64,000 nt of DNA from JAGVSZ01 sp963747775 (GCA_963747775.1 CAVVGT010000014.1:62001-126000), one strand, 5' to 3'. Shown: positions 24,614 through 34,154, counted from the first letter of the stretch. Translations and numbers: made by a program. Notes: generated by a model from the letters alone, not told the origin.

Positions 24614-25564
24614 TCATCGCGTGGCGGTGCGACGCGCTTCGCCCATGCGGCACGCGAGCGCGAACGCGTTCTTCATCGCGCCGGCATTCGCCTTGCCCTG
24701 GCCCGCGATGTCGTAGGCCGTGCCGTGGGCCGGCGTGGCGATCGGGATCGGCAGGCCGCCCTGCACCGTGACACCGCGCTCGAATCCCATCAGCTTCATC
24801 GCGATCTGGCCCTGGTCGTGGTACATCGTGACGATGCCGTCGTAGCCGCCGCCCGCATTCTTGTTCAGCGCGCGCACGAAGATCGTGTCGGCCGGGAAGG
24901 GCCCATCGGCGGGCCAGCCCCGCTCGGCAGCGCGCTTCACGCCGGGCGCGATGACGTCGATCTCCTCGCGGCCGAAGTTCCCGTTGTCGCCGTTATGAGG
25001 GTTGAAACCGCACACGGCGAGCCGGGGCTGCGCCTTGCCCGCGCTCTGCAGGCCGCGGTAGAGCAACCCGATGCCCTCGGCGACGCCTCCTATCGTGAGC
25101 AGCGAGGAGACCTCCTTGAGCGGCACGTGCGAGGTGATGCGGGAGGTCCACAGATCCTCGAGCACGTTGAACTCGACGCACGGCCCGGTCCAGCCGAGCA
25201 CTTCGGCGAACCAGTGCATCTCGTCGGGATGATTCATGCCGCCGGCGCGGAGGGCGCCCTTGTTGAGCGGCGCGAAGCAGAGCGCGTCCGCCTTGCCCGA
25301 GCGCACGAGGTCGACGCCGGTCATCAACCCGTCGAGCATGAACCGGCCGTTGTTCGCGCCCGCGATCCCGAGCGGAAACGCCGGCGCGTCGAGCCCCTTC
25401 CACTCCACCACCGTCGCATTTACGCGGACGTCCATTGACGCGCGGCCGGAGATTAGCAACACCTCGGCCGTGCCGGTGGCGTCCGGGTCCGCGAGCAGCT
25501 TCGCGACGATCTCGGGGCCGACGCCGGCGGGGTCGCCGGTGAACAGAGCGATGCGCGGCTTCAT
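24614..25564 (-). CDS. PdxA-family 4-hydroxythreonine-4-phosphate dehydrogenase-like enzyme
   Basis: The 316-residue enzyme starts at ATG 25564 (MKPRIALFTGDPAGVGPE); an in-frame ATG at 25576 is possible. PdxA oxidises 4-hydroxythreonine phosphate in pyridoxal phosphate synthesis, with metal-binding histidines seen in DEMHWFAE, TMYHDQGQI and HGTAYDIAGQG. PdxA2-type paralogues act instead in catabolism of hydroxy acids or aromatics. The setting here, opposite a PrpD/acyl-CoA operon and far from pdxJ or ksgA, favours the catabolic kind. The intergenic region to 25790 holds divergent promoters but no clear motif. Confidence 0.85.
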   Translation of the reverse strand: MKPRIALFTGDPAGVGPEIVAKLLADPDATGTAEVLLISGRASMDVRVNATVVEWKGLDAPAFPLGIAGANNGRFMLDGLMTGVDLVRSGKADALCFAPLNKGALRAGGMNHPDEMHWFAEVLGWTGPCVEFNVLEDLWTSRITSHVPLKEVSSLLTIGGVAEGIGLLYRGLQSAGKAQPRLAVCGFNPHNGDNGNFGREEIDVIAPGVKRAAERGWPADGPFPADTIFVRALNKNAGGGYDGIVTMYHDQGQIAMKLMGFERGVTVQGGLPIPIATPAHGTAYDIAGQGKANAGAMKNAFALACRMGEARRTATR

Positions 25565-25790
25565 GGGAGCGGTCATCCGGACGGGCAAGCAGGTTGCCAC
25601 AGCCCGCCGGCGCGGTCCAGCCGCCGGCGCCCGGTTTTGCCAGCGGCGAACCTCCTCTTGTATCCTGACCTCGTCCCTCCACAACCTTCCGGCAAGGGAG
25701 TCTGCTCGATGAAGGCCGCCTGCCTAGCTAAGCCCGCCCCACGTCTCCCCCAGCGCGGTGCGTGCGCGCATCCGGCGCGCGGGTGAGTCG

Positions 25791-27125
25791 ATGCACGTCG
25801 TCGAACATTTCGCCGCATTCGCCGAGGGCACGCGCACGCAGCCGCTCGCCCCCGAGGTGCTGCACCACGCGAAGCGCGCGCTGATCGACTGGTACGCCGC
25901 GACGCTGCCCGGCGCCCGGGTCCCGCCGGCGACGCTGCTCGAACGCGCGCTTGCCGAAGAGCTCGACCATGGCGAGGCCCGTCTCGCGCTCGGTCGGCGC
26001 GCCACGATCCGTGCGGCCGCGCTGATCAACGGGTCCGCCGCGCACACCGTCGAGGTCGACGACATTTTCCGCGACGGCATCTATCACCCGGGCGCGCCGA
26101 CCATTCCCGCGGCGCTCGCGCTGGCCCAGGCACGGCGCGCGACCGGGGATGCCTTTCTGCGCGGGGTGATCGTGGGCTACGAGATCTCCACCCGCATCGG
26201 CGCCGCGATGGGCCGCGCGCACTATCGCTACTGGCACAACACCGGCACGATCGGCTGCTTTGGCGCGGCGGCCGCGGCGGCGGAGGTGCTCGGCCTCGAT
26301 GCGCCCCGCTTCGCTCACGCGCTCGCGACGGTCGCGACCTTCTCGGCCGGGCTCCAGCAAGCCTTCCGGATGGACTCGATGTCGAAGCCCCTGCATGCGG
26401 GTCGCGCCGCGGAGGCGGGCGTCACGGCGGCGCTTGCCGCGGCCGAGGGCGTCATCGGCTCTCTCGACGTGCTCGAGGGTGACGCGGGCTTCGGTCGCGC
26501 CATGGGGGGCGATCCCGACTGGGCGCACGCGCTTGCGACGCTCGGACGCGATTTCCACATCACCCGGATGACGTTCAAGAACCACGCGTGCTGCGGCCAC
26601 GCGTTCGCCGCGATCGACGGTGCGCTTGCACTCAAGGCGCGCATGGGTGTCGCGGCGGCGGATATCGCACGCGTGCAGGTGGGCGGCTATCGCGCCACGC
26701 TCGAAGTGGCCGGCATCGCCGATCCCACGACGCCGGCCGAGGCGCGGTTCAGCACGCCCTTTCTCGTCGCCACCGCGCTCACGCACGGCAGCGTTCGCCT
26801 CGCCGCGTTCGAGCCCTCTCGCCTCGCCGACCCGGCGACCCGGTCCCTCATGCGGCGCGTCGAGGTAAGCATCGATCCGGAGCTCGACGCGACCTTCCCG
26901 CGCCAGCGCGCGGCGCGGGTGGCGATCGAGACGCGGGACGGCCGCACCGAGACGCTGCTCCAGCCGACCCGCAAGGGCGATCCGGATGCGCCGCTCTCCG
27001 ACGCGGAGCTCGAGGCGAAGTATCTCGAGCTCGCGGTACCCGTCATCGGCGCGGCGCGAGCCGGCACGCTGCTCGCGCGCCTCTGGCGGCTGGAGCGCGA
27101 GCCCCGTCTCGACTTCGCACCGTGA
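25791..27125 (+). CDS. MmgE/PrpD family protein
   Basis: The 444-residue protein belongs to the family of 2-methylcitrate dehydratase and related enzymes such as cis-aconitate decarboxylase. I chose ATG 25791; an upstream ATG at 25758 adds eleven basic residues without a ribosome site. Family blocks are HAKRALIDWYA, INGSAAHTVEVDDIF, HPGAPTIPAALALAQ, GYEISTRIGAAMGR, MDSMSKPLHAGRAAEAG and TFKNHACCGHAFAAIDG. It has no signal peptide. Its TGA overlaps the next gene's GTG by four bases, tying it to an acyl-CoA synthetase and an acyl-CoA dehydrogenase. The substrate is probably a tricarboxylate-like or cyclic acid. Confidence 0.88.
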   Translation: MHVVEHFAAFAEGTRTQPLAPEVLHHAKRALIDWYAATLPGARVPPATLLERALAEELDHGEARLALGRRATIRAAALINGSAAHTVEVDDIFRDGIYHPGAPTIPAALALAQARRATGDAFLRGVIVGYEISTRIGAAMGRAHYRYWHNTGTIGCFGAAAAAAEVLGLDAPRFAHALATVATFSAGLQQAFRMDSMSKPLHAGRAAEAGVTAALAAAEGVIGSLDVLEGDAGFGRAMGGDPDWAHALATLGRDFHITRMTFKNHACCGHAFAAIDGALALKARMGVAAADIARVQVGGYRATLEVAGIADPTTPAEARFSTPFLVATALTHGSVRLAAFEPSRLADPATRSLMRRVEVSIDPELDATFPRQRAARVAIETRDGRTETLLQPTRKGDPDAPLSDAELEAKYLELAVPVIGAARAGTLLARLWRLEREPRLDFAP

Positions 27126-29182
27126 CGCTCGCGCAGGCCCTGTTCGCCCCGCGCGCGGTCGCCCTGATCGGCGCCTCGGGCGACGCAGGGAAGAACACCG
27201 CGCGCCCGCAGCGCTTCCTGCGCAAGCACGGCTATGCGGGTCGCATCGTCCCGATCAACCCGACGCGGGCCGAGGTTCTCGGCGAGCGTGCCTGGCCGAG
27301 CCTCGCCGACGCGCCCGGCGAGATCGACCACGCGTTCATCATGACGCCGGGCGACGCGGTCGAGCGCGCGCTCGAGGCCTGCGGCGCGCGCGGCGTTCCG
27401 GTGGCGACGGTGTTCAGCGATGGCTTCGCCGAGGTCGGGCCCGAAGGTGCGGCGCGGCAGGCGCGGCTCGTGGCGCTCGCCCGGTCGCTCGGCGTGCGCG
27501 TGCTCGGACCGAACAGCATCGGCCTCATCGACATTCCGGGCCGCCTCGCGCTCACCGTCAATGCAGTGCTCGAGATGAGCTCGCTCCCGGCCGGCACGAC
27601 GAGCGTGGTCTCGCAGAGCGGGACGATGCTGGGGACCGTGCTGTCGCGCGGCGCGGCGCGCGGGCTGGGGTTCGCCAAGCTCGTCGCGGTCGGGAACGAG
27701 GCCGATCTCGGCGCGGGCGAGCTCGTCGAGCTGCTCGCCGACGATCCGGACACGCGCGTCATCCTGCTGTTCCTCGAGACGGTGCGCGACGCGGCGCGTC
27801 TCGCCATCGCGGCTCGCGAGGCGCATGCCGCGGGCAAGCCGGTCGTCGCGTACAAGCTCGGCCGCTCCACCCTCGGCGAGCGGCTCGCGCGCTCGCACAC
27901 CGGCGCGCTGGCGGGCGCCGACGACGCGATGGACGCGTACCTGCGCGCCTGCGGCATCCTGCGCGTGGAGATGCTCGAGACGCTCGTCGAGATCGCCCCC
28001 CTCGTGGCCGGCCGGTCGCCGCCGGCGCTCGGGCATCCTCCGCGCATCGCTGTCGTGACCACGACCGGCGGGGGCGCGGCGAGCGTCGTCGATCGCCTGG
28101 GCATGCTCGGTCTCGAGGCGGTCGCTCCCGACGACGCGCTGCGGGCCCGTCTCGGCGCGCTCGGCGTGCGCTCGGCCGAGGCGCCGATCGTCGACCTCAC
28201 CCTCACCGCCACCGGCGGACAGTACCAGGCGGTGTGCGAGGCGCTCCTCGACTCCAGCGCCTGCGACGCGGTCCTGGCGGTGGTGGGCTCCTCGGCGCAG
28301 TTCCACCCGCAGCTCGCCATCGAACCGATCCTGCGCACGGCGCGGCGAGGGAAGCCGCTCGCGGTGTTTCTGACGCCCCAGGCCGAGCGCTCGCTGGCGC
28401 TGCTCGCCGCACAGGCCATCGCGGCGTTTCGCACCCCGGAGGCGTGCGCCGACGCGCTCGCAGCGTTCTTCGCATGGCATGCGCCGCGTGCGCGACCCGC
28501 GGATGCGCCCATCGCGTGGCCGATCGCCTTGCCGCGTCGAGGGCGGCTGGACGAGGCGGAGGCCCTCGCACTCTTCGGCGCGCTCGGCGTGCCGGTCGTC
28601 GAATCGGCCTTGGCGCGGCCGCCTGCTTACGTGCACCCGCTGCCGTATCCCGTTGCGGCAAAGGTCTGCTCGCGCGACCTCGCGCACAAGACCGAAGCGG
28701 GCGGCGTTGCGCTCGGGATTGCGAGCGGCGAGGAGTTGGACCGCCGAGTGCGTGCGCTCCTCGCGGCGGTGGCCGGCGCGCACCCGGCCGCCCGCATCGA
28801 CGGCGTGCTCGTGCAGCGCATGGAGACGGGCCTCGCCGAGGCGATCGTCGGCTATCGCGACGATCCGCTGGTGGGCCCGGTCGTGCTGGTCGGCGCGGGC
28901 GGTACGCTCGCCGAAATCTACCGCGACTTCGCCGTGCGTCTTGCGCCGGTGACGGAGGAGGAGGCTGCGGCGATGATCGCCGAGGTCAAGGGCCTCGCGA
29001 CGATCCGCGGCTACCGCGGCCTGCCGCGCGGCGACGTCGCGGCGCTCGCTCGCGCGGTGACCGCGCTGTCGCGCCTCGCGCTCGTCGCGGGTCGGCCTGT
29101 GGCGGAGGCGGAGGCCAACCCGCTGATCGTCAAGCCCGCGGGCGTCGTCGCGGTCGACGGTCTCGTCGTCATGAAGGAGTGA
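27122..29182 (+). CDS. NDP-forming acyl-CoA synthetase (CoA-binding plus ATP-grasp)
   Basis: The 686-residue protein starts at GTG 27122, overlapping the PrpD stop. It has the fused layout of ADP-forming acyl-CoA synthetases: a CoA-binding Rossmann domain (PRAVALIGASGDAGKN, PINPTR), a succinyl-CoA-ligase-like central part (VVSQSGTMLGTVLS, VGNEADLGAGELVELLADD) with the phospho-histidine loop RSHTGALAGADDAMDA, and a C-terminal ATP-grasp domain (PVAAKVCSRDLAHKTEAGGV). It activates or deactivates an organic acid with CoA. The next gene, an acyl-CoA dehydrogenase, begins 2 bp later, so the acyl-CoA is likely oxidised in the same pathway. Confidence 0.9.
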   Translation: MTLAQALFAPRAVALIGASGDAGKNTARPQRFLRKHGYAGRIVPINPTRAEVLGERAWPSLADAPGEIDHAFIMTPGDAVERALEACGARGVPVATVFSDGFAEVGPEGAARQARLVALARSLGVRVLGPNSIGLIDIPGRLALTVNAVLEMSSLPAGTTSVVSQSGTMLGTVLSRGAARGLGFAKLVAVGNEADLGAGELVELLADDPDTRVILLFLETVRDAARLAIAAREAHAAGKPVVAYKLGRSTLGERLARSHTGALAGADDAMDAYLRACGILRVEMLETLVEIAPLVAGRSPPALGHPPRIAVVTTTGGGAASVVDRLGMLGLEAVAPDDALRARLGALGVRSAEAPIVDLTLTATGGQYQAVCEALLDSSACDAVLAVVGSSAQFHPQLAIEPILRTARRGKPLAVFLTPQAERSLALLAAQAIAAFRTPEACADALAAFFAWHAPRARPADAPIAWPIALPRRGRLDEAEALALFGALGVPVVESALARPPAYVHPLPYPVAAKVCSRDLAHKTEAGGVALGIASGEELDRRVRALLAAVAGAHPAARIDGVLVQRMETGLAEAIVGYRDDPLVGPVVLVGAGGTLAEIYRDFAVRLAPVTEEEAAAMIAEVKGLATIRGYRGLPRGDVAALARAVTALSRLALVAGRPVAEAEANPLIVKPAGVVAVDGLVVMKE

Positions 29183-29184
29183 TC

Positions 29185-30339
29185 ATGGATTTCCGGTTCA
29201 CGCCCGAGCAGGAGGCGTTCCGCGACGCGGCGCGACGGTTTGCCTCGAAGCATCTCGCGACCGGCGCGCGCGATCGCGCGCACCGCCCGGAGTATCCGTG
29301 GGACGTTGCTCGGCTCATGGCCGCCCAGGGGCTGCTCGGCATCACGATCGCGCCAGCCGACGGGGGCCAGGGCGGCACGCTGATCGACGCGGTGATCGCG
29401 ATCGAGGCGGTCGCCGAGTCCTGCCCGCGCAGCGCCGACGTCGTCCAGGCGGGCAGCTTCGGCCCGATCCGCGTGCTCGCCGAATACGGCACGCCGGCGC
29501 AGAAGGCGCGCTTCCTCGCGCGCCTGCTCGCGGGCGAAGGCGTCATCAGCGTCGGTATGACCGAACCCGAGGCGGGCTCGGCGGTGACCGACCTCGCGAC
29601 CACCGCCACCCCCGACGGCGACGGCTACCGGATCAACGGCTCCAAGGTGTTCACCACTCACGCGCCCTACGCAGACGTCATTCTCGCTTACGTGCGCTTC
29701 GGGCCGGGAATCGATGGCATCGGCTCGGTCCTCGTCGACACTCAGGCGACCGGCGTGAAGCTCGGCAAGCGCGCCCGGTTCATGTCCGGCGAGGAGTGGG
29801 CGCAGATCTACTTCGAGGACGTGCTCGTGCCCGCCGACATGGTGGTGCTCGGGCCGGGCGGCTTCCGGAAGCAGATGGCCGGATTCAACGTCGAGCGCAT
29901 CGGCAACGCCGCGCGTTCCCTGGCGCTCGGGCGCTATGCGTTCGAGCGCGCCAGGGAGTGGGCCCTGCAGCGCAAGCAGTTCGGCCGGCTGCTGGCGGAG
30001 TTCCAGGGGCTGCAGTGGAAGTTCGCCGAGATGAAGATAAAGCTTGACGCGGGGCAGCTCCTGCTCTACCGGGCTGCGGCGAACGCCGACCGCGGCTTCC
30101 CGTCGGCGGAAGAAACCGCGATCGCGAAGGCATTCTGCAACCAGGCCGGCTTCGAGGTCGCCAACGACGCGTTGCAGGTGATGGGCGGACTCGGTTATAC
30201 GCAGGAAGAACTGGTGGAGTACTGCGTGCGCCGCTGCCGTGGCTGGATGATCGCCGGCGGCTCGATCGAAATCCTCAAGAACCGGATCGCGGAGAGCGTG
30301 TTCGGGCGCGCCTTCGCGCAACGGCCGGAGCGCCGGTGA
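29185..30339 (+). CDS. Acyl-CoA dehydrogenase
   Basis: The 384-residue FAD flavoenzyme introduces a double bond into an acyl-CoA. ATG 29185 sits behind AAGGAG inside the preceding stop region. Family features are FTPEQEAFRDAARRFA at the start, MTEPEAGSAVTDLATTA for substrate and flavin contacts, VERIGNAARSLALGRYAFERA, RKQFGRLLAEFQGLQWKFAEM and LQVMGGLGYTQEELVE. The expected catalytic glutamate position near GGSIEILKNRIAE fits medium-chain-like members. It ends the operon begun by PrpD at 25791. The Bug receptor gene at 30344 faces it, with a 4-bp gap between stops. Confidence 0.92.
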   Translation: MDFRFTPEQEAFRDAARRFASKHLATGARDRAHRPEYPWDVARLMAAQGLLGITIAPADGGQGGTLIDAVIAIEAVAESCPRSADVVQAGSFGPIRVLAEYGTPAQKARFLARLLAGEGVISVGMTEPEAGSAVTDLATTATPDGDGYRINGSKVFTTHAPYADVILAYVRFGPGIDGIGSVLVDTQATGVKLGKRARFMSGEEWAQIYFEDVLVPADMVVLGPGGFRKQMAGFNVERIGNAARSLALGRYAFERAREWALQRKQFGRLLAEFQGLQWKFAEMKIKLDAGQLLLYRAAANADRGFPSAEETAIAKAFCNQAGFEVANDALQVMGGLGYTQEELVEYCVRRCRGWMIAGGSIEILKNRIAESVFGRAFAQRPERR

Positions 30340-30343
30340 CGCC

Positions 30344-31318
30344 TCAGTCGGCGTGGATCCCGGTCGCCGCCACGACTTCCTTCCAGCGCGCGACCTCCTC
30401 GCGCAGGAGCTTCGCGAACTCTTCCGGCGTATTGCCCACCGGATCGGCGCCCTGGTCGATCAGGCGCTGGCGCATGTCGGGCGCGCGTGCGGCCCTGCCG
30501 ACCGCGCTCGCCAGCGCGTCGACGCTCTCCCGCGGCGTGCCCGCAGGGGCGAGCAGTCCGTACCAGACCGACACGTCCGCGCCGCTCACGCCGATCTCCT
30601 GCAACGTCGGTACTTCGGGCATCAGATCGGAGCGCCGCGTGGCGGCGTAGGCGAGCGGCCGCAGCCGCCCGGCCCGAACCTGCTGGATGATGGCTGGGAT
30701 GTTGACGAACGTCATGTCGACGTCGCCGGCGATCAGCGCGGTGAGCGAGGGCGCGCTCCCCTTGAACGGCACGTGCACGATGTCGGTTCCGGTACGCAGC
30801 TTGAACAGCTCGCCGGCCATGTGCTGCGTCGTGCCGGTCCCCGCCGAGGAGTAGTTCATCACCCCGGGTTTCGCGCGCGCGAGCGCGAGGAGCTCCGCGA
30901 CGTCCCTGGCCGGCATGCGGCTGCTCACGACGAGCAGGTTCGGGCTCTCGGAGAAGATCGACACCGGCGCGAAGTCGCGCAGCGCATCGAACGGGAGCTT
31001 GCGGTAGAGCGCCATGTTGACCGCGAGGGCGCCGCTCGTGAAGAGCAGCGTGTAACCGTCCGGCGCCGCTTTGGCGACCAGCTCGTTGGCGATGTTGGTG
31101 CCGGCGCCGGGCCGGTTCTCGACCACCGCCGGCTGGCCGAGATACTCGGTGAGCCGGGCCGCCACCAGGCGCGCGTTGATGTCGACGCCGCCGCCCGGCG
31201 TGAATCCGACGATCAGCCGGAGGGGGCGGTTCGGGTATGCGCCCTGGGCAGATGCGGCCGCGCCGTGCAGCGCCAGCGCGAGCGCGACCAGGAACGCGCT
31301 GCCGCGTCTACCGATCAT
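30344..31318 (-). CDS. Bug/TctC-type receptor (2 of 8)
   Basis: A 324-residue periplasmic binding protein with a signal peptide ending AAASAQ. Its opening is YPNRPLRLIVGFTPGGGVD, followed by VVENRPGAGTNIAN, APDGYTLLF, GTTQHMAGELF and HVPFKGSAPSL. It lies 24 bp downstream of a second Bug gene in the same direction, making a tandem pair that is clearly diverged in sequence, so probably for different ligands. The pair faces the acyl-CoA operon at 25791-30339. No TctA/TctB is present. Confidence 0.95.
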   Translation of the reverse strand: MIGRRGSAFLVALALALHGAAASAQGAYPNRPLRLIVGFTPGGGVDINARLVAARLTEYLGQPAVVENRPGAGTNIANELVAKAAPDGYTLLFTSGALAVNMALYRKLPFDALRDFAPVSIFSESPNLLVVSSRMPARDVAELLALARAKPGVMNYSSAGTGTTQHMAGELFKLRTGTDIVHVPFKGSAPSLTALIAGDVDMTFVNIPAIIQQVRAGRLRPLAYAATRRSDLMPEVPTLQEIGVSGADVSVWYGLLAPAGTPRESVDALASAVGRAARAPDMRQRLIDQGADPVGNTPEEFAKLLREEVARWKEVVAATGIHAD

Positions 31319-31342
31319 CCCGAGTCCCTCCTCGTCGACCGT

Positions 31343-32308
31343 TCAGTCGATCTTCACCTTCGCGTCGCGGATGAGCTTGCCGGCGCGCTCGTAGTCGGCG
31401 CGCGCGAACGCCGCGAACTGCTCGGTCGAGAGCGCCCCGATCTCGCCGCCGAGGCTGGCGAGGCGCGCTTGCACGTCGGGCAGCTTCACGATGCGCGCGA
31501 GCTCGCCGTGCAGGCGATCGATCACCGGTTTCGGCGTTCCCGCGGTCGTGTACAGCCCGTACCACGTGCTCATCTCGACGCCCGGGTAGCCGGCCTCCGC
31601 GAGCGTGGGCACGTCGGGCAGCTCCGCGGATCGCTTGGGCGTCATGACCGCGAGCACTTTCACTTTGCCGCTCTTGATGAAGCTCATCGCCGACGAGGTC
31701 GTGTCGAAGTTGAGCTGGATCTGCCCGCCGACGAGATCGGCCAGCGCCTGGCTCGAACCTTTGTACGGGACGTGCGTCGCCACGGTGCCGGTCGCGAGCT
31801 TGAACGCCTCGCCCGCGAGATGCTGCGTGCTGCCGGTGCCCGAGGATCCGAACGAGAACGAATCGGGCTTGGCCTTCATCAGCGCCACGAGCTCCTTCAC
31901 GCTGCCCGCCGGGATCGCGGCGTTCATCACGATCACGTTGGGCACGACGATGATGAGCGACACCGGCGCGAGGTCCTTCAGCGGGTCGTAGGCGAGCTTG
32001 AGCAGGTGCGGCGCGATCGCCTGCGCGGTGTTGGTGGCGAGAAGCAGCGTGGTGCCGTCCGCCGGCGCCTTGGCGGTGAGGTCGGCGGCGATCGTGTTGG
32101 AGGCACCCGGCCGGTTTTCGACGACGAACGGCTGCTTGAACGTCTCGGCGAGCTTCTCCGCCAGCAGGCGCGCGATGATGTCGGTCCCGCCGCCGGGCGA
32201 TGCGCCCACCATGATGCGCACGGGCTTCGTGGGCCAGGTTTGCGCGGCGACGACAGCCGTACCGAGGGCGAGCACAAAGCCTGCTGCCAGGCGTGCGAAC
32301 AAGGTCAT
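31343..32308 (-). CDS. Bug/TctC-type receptor (3 of 8)
   Basis: A 321-residue periplasmic binding protein with a signal peptide ending VVAAQ. Diagnostic blocks are WPTKPVRIMVGASPGGGTD, VVENRPGASNTIAADL, GSTQHLAGEAFKL and HVPYKGSSQALADL, and WYGLYTTAGTPKPV near the C-terminus. It is the upstream partner of the Bug gene at 30344. Its promoter must lie in 32309-32615, shared with the divergent amidohydrolase. Codon use is like the surroundings. Confidence 0.95.
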   Translation of the reverse strand: MTLFARLAAGFVLALGTAVVAAQTWPTKPVRIMVGASPGGGTDIIARLLAEKLAETFKQPFVVENRPGASNTIAADLTAKAPADGTTLLLATNTAQAIAPHLLKLAYDPLKDLAPVSLIIVVPNVIVMNAAIPAGSVKELVALMKAKPDSFSFGSSGTGSTQHLAGEAFKLATGTVATHVPYKGSSQALADLVGGQIQLNFDTTSSAMSFIKSGKVKVLAVMTPKRSAELPDVPTLAEAGYPGVEMSTWYGLYTTAGTPKPVIDRLHGELARIVKLPDVQARLASLGGEIGALSTEQFAAFARADYERAGKLIRDAKVKID

Positions 32309-32615
32309 GCCTCGCGTCCTCCTTCCCGAGCGCGGCAGGTTGCCATACCGGCCCGCGCAGGTCCAGCGGGACGCCTCATCCGGACTGAACGCGGACCGCT
32401 TTGATCTGCAGCGTCCAGGTCACGATTGCACTGACGTCCGCAGCCGCGGCGACGGCGGTGGCCGCGGCCGCCCGGGTGCCGTCCCCGTGGGTGAGCCGGT
32501 TCCCGCGCTGTCCGCCTCCCGCGCCGCAGCGAGCATCCGCGGTGCCGCGGTGCTAGATTGAACGTGTTCAGAACCCAGCCAACCTGGGCCCCCACCCCAC
32601 CAAGGAGGATCCACC
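32309..32615. promoter_or_regulatory. 307-bp divergent intergenic region
   Basis: This gap separates the Bug pair (minus) from the amidohydrolase (plus). It has no reading frame with a ribosome site. Near its right end a -10-like TAGATT (about 32553) and the ribosome site AAGGAGG at 32602 serve the plus-strand gene. CCGCGGTGC occurs twice in tandem just before the -10-like box. I see no other definable motif. Confidence 0.35.
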
Positions 32616-34154
32616 ATGGGCTTTCTCAGCGACGACGAAGTTGCCAAGCTGTCTCCCGCCGAATCGCTCTTCCCGTCGCCGATTCCGGTGCAGTTCGTGT
32701 CGAGCGACGAGTTCATGCCCGGCGTGCAGACGCCGCAGCAGCGCGAGTTCGAAGGGCGCGTGAAGGCGCTCGGCGCGAAGCTCGCCAAGCACCACGGCAT
32801 GAGCCGCCGGAAGTTCTTCAAGACCTCCGCGGGGATGGCTGCGGCGTTCGTGGCGATGAACGAGACGTACGCCAAGAACGGGGCGCCGCTGTACGCCGTC
32901 GAAAAGGGCGAGGCGACCAACCTGGAGCTTGCCCAGCAGCGCACAGACTCGCTGAAGAACCAGTTCGTGATGGACATGCACACCCACTTCCTGCGCGAGG
33001 GCACGCCGATCAGGGCGTTCGTGGCCCAGCGCGAGGCGGTCGGCAAGGCGGGCTGGAACCCGCTGCTCGTCGGCAAGCCCCAGACGATCGACGACTTGAT
33101 GTTCCCGAACTACTTCAAAGAGATCTTCCTCGACAGCGACACCAAGGTGGCGTGCATCAGCGGCTCCTACTCGGTGGATCCGAAGTACTCCTTCCTCACC
33201 AACGAGATGAAGTTCGACGCGCGCGAAAAGATCAACAAGGAAGCGGGCACCCGGCGGATGTTCTCGCATGCGATCTTCACGCCCGGTTGGGAGGGCTGGC
33301 TCGACACGTTCGACCGTGAGAACGAGACGCTCAAACCCGATGCGTGGAAGGGTTACACGATCGGCGACAACACCAACAAGCACCTCTCGAAGTTCCCGTT
33401 CCGTCTCGACGACGAGAAGGTGATGTATCCGTTTTACGAAAAGTTGGTGAAGGCCATGGCGAAGTACCCGGATCGCCCGGGCCTGAAGAACGTTTGCATC
33501 CACAAGGGGTTGTTCCCGCCGTCGGTCGAAGCCCAGTTCCCGCACCTCCTCGGGTACTGCAACGTCGATGACGTCGGCAAGGCGGCGAAGGACTGGCCGC
33601 AGCTGAACTTCGTGATCTACCACTCGGCGTATCGCTGGGTCGCCGGCCCCGGCGGCACGGCGGCAAACGCCTGGGCGCAACTCGAACGCACCGGCCGCGT
33701 CGACTGGGTAACCGACCTCGCCGACATTCCCGGGCAATACGGCGTCAAGAATGTGTATGCGGACCTCGGCCAGATCTTCGCCCACAGCAACATGGCCGAG
33801 CCCCGGGTGTGCGCTTTCATGCTCGGCGCGATGATCAAGGGCATGGGGGCCGATCACGTCGTCTGGGGCACCGACTCGCTGTGGACCGGCGCTCCGCAGT
33901 GGCAGATCGAAGCGCTCCGGCGGCTCGAGATTCCCGAGGACATCCAGAAGAAGTACGGCTTTGCGCCGATGGGCCCCGCGGATGGACCGGTCAAGCGCGG
34001 GATCCTCGGCGAGAACAGCGCCCGACTCTACGGGTTTTCGCCGAAGCAGCAGGCCGCGGTCCTCACCGACAAGGTCGCTTACTACAAGGACATCTACGAG
34101 CGCAACGGTCCGGATCGCTCGAATCGCGCCTACGGCTACATCCGGAAGGCCTGA
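32616..34154 (+). CDS. Tat-exported amidohydrolase-family protein
   Basis: The 512-residue protein is the longer paralogue of the gene at 23114. ATG 32616 follows AAGGAGGATCCACC. A charged segment of about 60 residues precedes the twin-arginine signal MSRRKFFKTSAGMAAAF, an uncommon position. Metal-site regions are VMDMHTHFLREG (HxH), NVCIHKGLFPP, FVIYHSAYRW and VVWGTDSLWTGAP, so the binuclear-type site is complete. The barrel should face the periplasm. A strong intrinsic terminator follows at 34169-34210, just before a Tat alpha/beta hydrolase. The substrate is unknown; hydrolysis or decarboxylation of an aromatic or lactone-like compound would fit. Confidence 0.87.
   Translation: MGFLSDDEVAKLSPAESLFPSPIPVQFVSSDEFMPGVQTPQQREFEGRVKALGAKLAKHHGMSRRKFFKTSAGMAAAFVAMNETYAKNGAPLYAVEKGEATNLELAQQRTDSLKNQFVMDMHTHFLREGTPIRAFVAQREAVGKAGWNPLLVGKPQTIDDLMFPNYFKEIFLDSDTKVACISGSYSVDPKYSFLTNEMKFDAREKINKEAGTRRMFSHAIFTPGWEGWLDTFDRENETLKPDAWKGYTIGDNTNKHLSKFPFRLDDEKVMYPFYEKLVKAMAKYPDRPGLKNVCIHKGLFPPSVEAQFPHLLGYCNVDDVGKAAKDWPQLNFVIYHSAYRWVAGPGGTAANAWAQLERTGRVDWVTDLADIPGQYGVKNVYADLGQIFAHSNMAEPRVCAFMLGAMIKGMGADHVVWGTDSLWTGAPQWQIEALRRLEIPEDIQKKYGFAPMGPADGPVKRGILGENSARLYGFSPKQQAAVLTDKVAYYKDIYERNGPDRSNRAYGYIRKA

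Noticed and set aside
26986..30339. A plus-strand frame joining two genes into more than 1,100 codons
   Set aside because: Its first part is the wrong frame of the acyl-CoA synthetase; the acyl-CoA dehydrogenase has its own ribosome site at 29185.
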